Assembly: GCF_004361855.1 (NCBI RefSeq)
Contig: NZ_SNWQ01000035.1
Location: 25,214-68,245, forward strand
Source: Kribbella caucasensis
Lineage (GTDB): Bacteria > Actinomycetota > Actinomycetes > Propionibacteriales > Kribbellaceae
Length of the DNA: 43,032 bases
Direction: 5' to 3'
In this document: piece by piece, positions 39,486 to 43,032 of the stretch
How positions within the stretch are numbered: the stretch's first letter is position 1
Layout: every line of letters starts with the position of its first letter
Program-made: the position numbers and the translations under genes
The notes under the pieces: generated by a model
What the model was told of the DNA's origin: nothing
What the model saw: the letters and a program-made list of their open reading frames with translations, nothing else
Database searches by the model: none

Positions 39486-39558
39486 GCCTTCCAGCTCAGG
39501 CAATGTTTCTCGGCCCTGCGGACTCTCTACGAGTAGACCCGAACACGGAGGTGGGCTC

Positions 39559-40608
39559 ATGACTGACCAACGCATCCGGCAGGCGAGGCCAGAGCGGCCG
39601 GGCCTGGCAGGCCGTCGCTGGCTGCTGCCGCTCGGCGCCGCCGGTTTGGTATCTGCCGTGGTGGCCGGCACCGTGCTAGTGGTCTCGACAGTCGGCGGCG
39701 ACACTCCGACGGCGGCGCCCGGCGTACTGGCCACAACGACCAGCGCCCGACCAAGCGACCAAGGCCCCCAGCCGAGCGAGCACCAGCTCGCCCGCGCCAA
39801 CGCCGTACTCGCCCGCTGGGAGCAGCTCGTCGGCGCGAGCCACTACGTGCCAGTCGGCACCTGGGACACGACCCCCACCGAGTGGGAGTACCAGCAGGTA
39901 GGCCATTGGCCGGACTCCAACGGCAAGGACCGTCCATCGTTCATCGCGCTGGCCCTGCGCCAGATCGTCAGCAGCATCCCGCTGCCCACAACGCCAACCA
40001 ACGGCACCATCACCTGGGCCAACGGCACCACCGAGCCGACCGAGGTCCGGCCGGCCAAGGCCACCTTCGACTACCTCCTAACCGGCGCCGCCCGCTGTGA
40101 CCAATGCAAACCAGGGACCTTCGACGGCGTGAAGGCTCGAACTCTGAAGATCACCAAGGCAACCCTGACGACGATGCAGGTGATGACCACCCGCGGTCAG
40201 GCCACCGTCCCGGCGTGGCGATTCCAGATCGCCAACTCCCCGGTGTCCGTGCTGCAGGCAGCGATCGCAGCACCCGCGGTCGGCCCGGCCCCGAACGACC
40301 CAAAGCACCCAGTCGACGCAACCCGAATCGGTTCAGCCCAACTCGCCCCAGACGGCCGCACCCTGATCGTGACCCACCTCGGCGGGAGTTGCGACGGCTC
40401 AAGCATGGTCGCCCACGCCCTCGAAACCGACCACGCCGTCGGCATCACCCTGGTCCAAATCCCACCCCGCAAAACCAAGTGGCCGACCGCCCCGGTCATG
40501 TGTGCGGGAGTCGGAACCTTCCAACAAACCACAGTCCGCCTCACCACCCCCCTGAACAACCGAGCCGTCCTGGAAACCGTCCTCGGCATGGCGGTCCCCG
40601 TCAAATAG
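39559..40608 (+). CDS. Membrane-anchored extracytoplasmic hypothetical protein
   Basis: A 349-residue protein with one N-terminal transmembrane or signal-anchor helix (about 20-46, WLLPLGAAGLVSAVVAGTVL) and an outside domain rich in Thr and Pro. Four Cys occur (CDQC, GGSCDG, VMCAG), perhaps forming disulfides. No known family is recognised. The ATG follows GGAGG at 8 nt. It is divergent from the second ECF42/DGPF operon, a position where ECF targets are often found, but no TGTCGA-type promoter is seen on this strand. Confidence 0.75.
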   Translation: MTDQRIRQARPERPGLAGRRWLLPLGAAGLVSAVVAGTVLVVSTVGGDTPTAAPGVLATTTSARPSDQGPQPSEHQLARANAVLARWEQLVGASHYVPVGTWDTTPTEWEYQQVGHWPDSNGKDRPSFIALALRQIVSSIPLPTTPTNGTITWANGTTEPTEVRPAKATFDYLLTGAARCDQCKPGTFDGVKARTLKITKATLTTMQVMTTRGQATVPAWRFQIANSPVSVLQAAIAAPAVGPAPNDPKHPVDATRIGSAQLAPDGRTLIVTHLGGSCDGSSMVAHALETDHAVGITLVQIPPRKTKWPTAPVMCAGVGTFQQTTVRLTTPLNNRAVLETVLGMAVPVK

Positions 40609-40672
40609 CCGCACTCCCTCACGGCATGCAACTCAGCGACTCGGATGGACAGCCTGTCGTAGGTTTGGTCAC

Positions 40673-40795
40673 GTGCTTGAACTTCCCTCGGACGCGGAAG
40701 CGGCGCGGTTGTTGGAGCGGCTGGCTGCATCGTCTGAGGATCGAGAAGAGGCACTGGCGGCGCGGCCCGATCCACCGGAGCACCCGGAGCTGTGA
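40673..40795 (+). pseudogene. Possible remnant of an acyltransferase-like gene (N-terminal fragment)
   Basis: A GTG-started frame encodes 40 residues (LELPSDAEAARLLERLAASS, then ARPDPPEHPEL) and stops at TGA. The beginning resembles actinobacterial acyltransferase proteins whose N-terminus continues PELW, so the TGA may have replaced a TGG codon. The same frame reads on for about 60 residues without clear homology. The stretch 40609-41022 holds no other gene. Confidence 0.35.
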
Positions 40796-41022
40796 CGTCA
40801 CCTGGAAGCGCACGAATGCCCCAGAAACGCTCTGCAGATCACCCCGGCCGGGTTCATCGCCGCTCGTCAGTGCGGTCACGCACTACCGGGCGGACCGCCG
40901 CTACCCCCTGGAGGGTCTCGCCCAGCTCATCGGCAAGGCGGAGTACTGGCGCAGTACGGGCAGTACGGCGACAGCGGCGATTCCTAACCTGGCGTCGTCC
41001 AAGACCCACCAAAGGAGCGTTT

Positions 41023-41394
41023 GTGACCCTGTCCGTACGAAGAGTGTTCGTGTTGATGTCGATCCGCGCGCGCGTAGCGGCGTCGGTGGTCTTGCTGCTC
41101 GCCGTGGGGACCCTGGCCTTTACGGTGAGTTCCGCCTCCCCGGCCGCCGCACGTGAGCCGTCGCCACCGACCAACTGCAGTGCGGGTGTCCTCCGCTCGT
41201 CCAAGGCGTGGGCACTCTGCAAGTCCGGGTACGGAACCTTCCGTGTCTGGGCCCGTTGCAACTGGAGCGCATCGACGCTGTACGGCCCGTGGAAGCCTCC
41301 GAGCCAGTTCGGTGACTCGAGCGTGCTCTGCGCGACCTCCACCCACCCCTACGGTGTCGTGATGGCTTACGGCATCCAGAAGCGCGAAGGCTGA
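41023..41394 (+). CDS. Small secreted Cys-containing protein
   Basis: A 123-residue exported protein. The N-terminus has Arg residues and a hydrophobic stretch (about 19-36), with signal cleavage predicted after SPAAA (about residue 43). The mature part has four Cys (NCSAG, ALCKSG, RCNWS, LCATS), probably two disulfides, and many aromatic residues (WARCNWSASTLYGPW). It resembles small secreted actinobacterial proteins of unknown role. GTG 41023 with AAAGGAG 5 nt upstream is the best start; the longer frame overlaps the remnant. Confidence 0.75.
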   Translation: MTLSVRRVFVLMSIRARVAASVVLLLAVGTLAFTVSSASPAAAREPSPPTNCSAGVLRSSKAWALCKSGYGTFRVWARCNWSASTLYGPWKPPSQFGDSSVLCATSTHPYGVVMAYGIQKREG

Positions 41395-41861
41395 CGTCTA
41401 GTCCGCCGGGATTGCCTTACCTGGGTGATCCCGCGCGGATGGACGGTGAGCGCGCCACTGAGGGCGGCGCCAGCGGGCCGCCACCGTGGCCAGCCCGCGC
41501 TCGATCCCGGCCAGCCGGCCGGGGCCGAACCGCCCGGACGAGCCCGTAAGCCGACGTCACCTGCTCGCCTGAGGTTTCGTTGATGCCAGGGAGTGTGCGC
41601 CGAGCCACCGTCGGCGTCCAGGTGCAGCAAGATCTTTTCGGCCGCCACCTCACCCGTCCACCGGACCGTTCCACTCGCGCAAGGATTCCCGGAGCCGAAA
41701 CATCTTGCCGCTGATCTTGGGCCCCGCCGCCGTCTCGACTGGTATCGGCATCTATCGGGTGAGGGCGAGGAATGGCGAGCCCTGCCTTGTCGCAGCGAAC
41801 AGCTCGACCTTGCTCCGGGGCATGCTGCCACTCCCTCAGACAAGCAGCAAAGGAATCGCGC
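41395..41861. other. 467-base stretch without a supported gene
   Basis: Frames are open on both strands, as expected at this GC content, but none shows a family motif together with a ribosome site. No repeat or stable hairpin stands out. Confidence 0.5.
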
Positions 41862-42425
41862 TCAACGCCTCGTCTCGTACCTGGTCAGGACCACGCCGCC
41901 GGGAAACGTCCGCGTCTCCATCAGGTTCAGGTTCACCCAGCTGTCCAGCGCGGTGAAGAACGGTGTGCCGCCGCCCACCAGCACCGGATGGGTGACGATC
42001 TCGTACTCGTCGACCAGCCCGGCCCGCATGGCCGCCCCAGCGAGCGTGGCGCCACCGACCCTCATCGGCTCGCCGTCGTCGGCCTTGAGTCGGGTGATCT
42101 CCGCTACAGCGTCGCCGGTGACCAGGCGGGTGTTCCAGTCGACCTTGTCGATCGTCGAGGAGAACACCACCTTCGGCGTGTCCCGCCAGTTCCGCGCGAA
42201 CTCGATCTGCGCCGGGGTGGCGTCGGGCTGCTGGTCGCCGGTCGGCCAGTGGGAACTCATCGCCTCCCACAGCTTGCGCCCGTACATCAACAGCCCGATC
42301 GCCAACTCCTGGTCGAGCCACCACTGAAACAGCTCGTCGCTCGGCACGCCCCAGCCGATGTCGTCGCCGGGCGCGGCGATGTAGCCGTCCAGGCTCAGGT
42401 TCATGCCGTAGATCAGTTTCCGCAT
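41862..42425 (-). CDS. Dihydrofolate reductase family protein (RibD C-terminal type)
   Basis: A 187-residue reductase-like protein. Typical features are MRKLIYGMNLSLDGYIAAPG at the start, the GLLMYGRKLWEAM segment, and VGGATLAGAAMRAGLVDEYE with HPVLVGGGTPFF near the end, the NADPH and substrate sites of the YwjB/RibD C-terminal family. The ATG at 42425 has AAAGG 9 nt upstream. Substrate unknown; it probably stands alone. Confidence 0.88.
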   Translation of the reverse strand: MRKLIYGMNLSLDGYIAAPGDDIGWGVPSDELFQWWLDQELAIGLLMYGRKLWEAMSSHWPTGDQQPDATPAQIEFARNWRDTPKVVFSSTIDKVDWNTRLVTGDAVAEITRLKADDGEPMRVGGATLAGAAMRAGLVDEYEIVTHPVLVGGGTPFFTALDSWVNLNLMETRTFPGGVVLTRYETRR

Positions 42426-42711
42426 GGCGCCATGCCTTTCTGTCCGTCCGGCGGCCTTTCTCCGGCCGCCCGTCACCCCTACTACGAACGCCTCACTCCG
42501 GATCCGACAGGTCATTGGCAGAAATTCTCACGAGGCTTCTCCGTCGGCGCCTATCCGGCAGTGGCACTTGCTGGGGCCCGCACGGAGAACCGAAAGTGAC
42601 CGATCGGAACCGAACCCAACCGGACTCAGCCGGACACCATGCCCAGCAGACTACAGCGGCCTGTTTCCGCAGGTCAGACTGACGTTCTGGCGGTTCGAGC
42701 GGAGGGTGTGG
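42426..42711. other. Gene-free stretch before the IS481-like end
   Basis: Holds the presumed promoter of the minus-strand reductase gene. I see no gene, repeat or terminator of note in it. Confidence 0.5.
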
Positions 42712-43032
42712 TGTTCTGGTTCACGACATCCCGGACACGTGTCTCACGACATGCCGGACTGATGTCTCCAGAGATCCCGGGATGAAGTGCCGCCCGCGCT
42801 GAGCGTGCGGTCATGACATCCAACAGATTGCTGATCACCGCGATGGTGGTCGAGAACCGTCCTGTCCGGGAAGTCGCCGCGACCTACGGCGTCTCAGCCT
42901 CGTGGCTCTATGAACTGCTGGCCCGCTACCGCCGCGAGGGCGACGCGGTCTTCGATCCACGCTCCCGACGGCCCGCCTCCAACCCGAACGCGACGCCCGT
43001 AGAGGTCGTGGACCTTATCGTGCGGCTCCGCA
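42712..43032 (+). mobile_element. Left end of an IS481-family element (cut by window edge)
   Basis: Begins about TGTTCTGGTTCACGACATCC. Two 23-bp imperfect direct repeats (CACGACAT-C/G-CCGGAC..., at 42722-42744 and 42745-42767) are likely transposase-binding sites in the end. The transposase gene starts at 42813. The exact boundary is inferred because the right end is outside the window. Confidence 0.6.
42813..43032 (+). CDS. IS481-family transposase (partial, N-terminal part)
   Basis: The first 73 residues of a transposase. The HTH reads VREVAATYGVSASWLYELLA (about 18-37), followed by RYRREGDAVFDPRSRRPASN, the typical IS481 linker before the DDE domain, which lies beyond the window. ATG 42813. 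No stop or frameshift is seen in the part present. Confidence 0.85.
   Translation, partial: MTSNRLLITAMVVENRPVREVAATYGVSASWLYELLARYRREGDAVFDPRSRRPASNPNATPVEVVDLIVRLR

Noticed and set aside
41367..41843. Minus-strand 158-codon frame
   Set aside because: It has no family motif or ribosome site, and its end overlaps the small secreted protein gene.

Overview
The window is a very GC-rich actinobacterial chromosome segment. The evidence is codon bias, frequent GTG starts, ATGA/GTGA overlaps between operon genes, many ECF sigma factors with C-terminal extensions, a DUF6131-like micro-protein and an SAV2177-type methyltransferase. Gene content fits a soil Nocardioidaceae/Kribbella-like organism, but the genus is an inference. 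I saw no tRNA, rRNA or CRISPR array.

Region 1 (1-2840): five 39-bp tandem repeats, an intact palindromic repeat, an OmpR-type response regulator without a kinase beside it, and an IS110-family element. The element sits at a CT dinucleotide at the apex of a second copy of the palindrome. Its 200-bp 5' noncoding end carries two short half-guides, separated by a small stem-loop, that together spell the insertion site. This is the expected design of a bridge RNA.

Region 2 (2856-19311): a large L-rhamnose operon on the minus strand, in transcription order rhaT-rhaP-rhaQ-rhaS (ABC importer), rhaM (mutarotase), rhaI (isomerase), rhaEW (aldolase/dehydrogenase), a second FucI/AraA-type isomerase, rhaB (kinase), a tiny LuxR-type HTH gene and a secreted GH78 alpha-L-rhamnosidase. 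A divergent LacI-family regulator and a TGAAA-GG-TTTCA operator lie at the head. The enzyme would release rhamnose outside, the importer take it up, and the rest convert it to dihydroxyacetone phosphate and lactate.

Region 3 (19380-29330): an aldo/keto reductase behind a MerR-type box, a DUF4240 protein, an ECF42 sigma factor with its DGPF/YCII partner, and a divergent MFS exporter. The sigma operon and the exporter have nearly identical promoters (TGTCGAGATGGG, 12 bases, CGACGT) flanking a 44-bp inverted repeat. Then come a third DGPF protein, a DUF6131 micro-protein, a crotonase-fold protein lacking both catalytic Glu, a secreted SH3/VldE-like zinc hydrolase and a BBE-type flavoprotein.

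Region 4 (29410-36860): an APH-like kinase, an ECF41 sigma factor with an exact consensus autoregulatory promoter, a GH16-like protein, and a textbook trp attenuator (leader peptide with Trp-Trp, 1:2, 2:3 and 3:4 pairings) ahead of an unusual trpD. An ECF sigma factor starts 5 nt after trpD, followed by a double SnoaL-like protein. A TetR/NmrA divergent pair follows.

Region 5 (36870-43032): an SAV2177 methyltransferase, a second ECF42/DGPF pair, two secreted or membrane proteins of unknown function, a gene remnant, a DHFR-like reductase, and the left end of an IS481-family element cut by the window edge.
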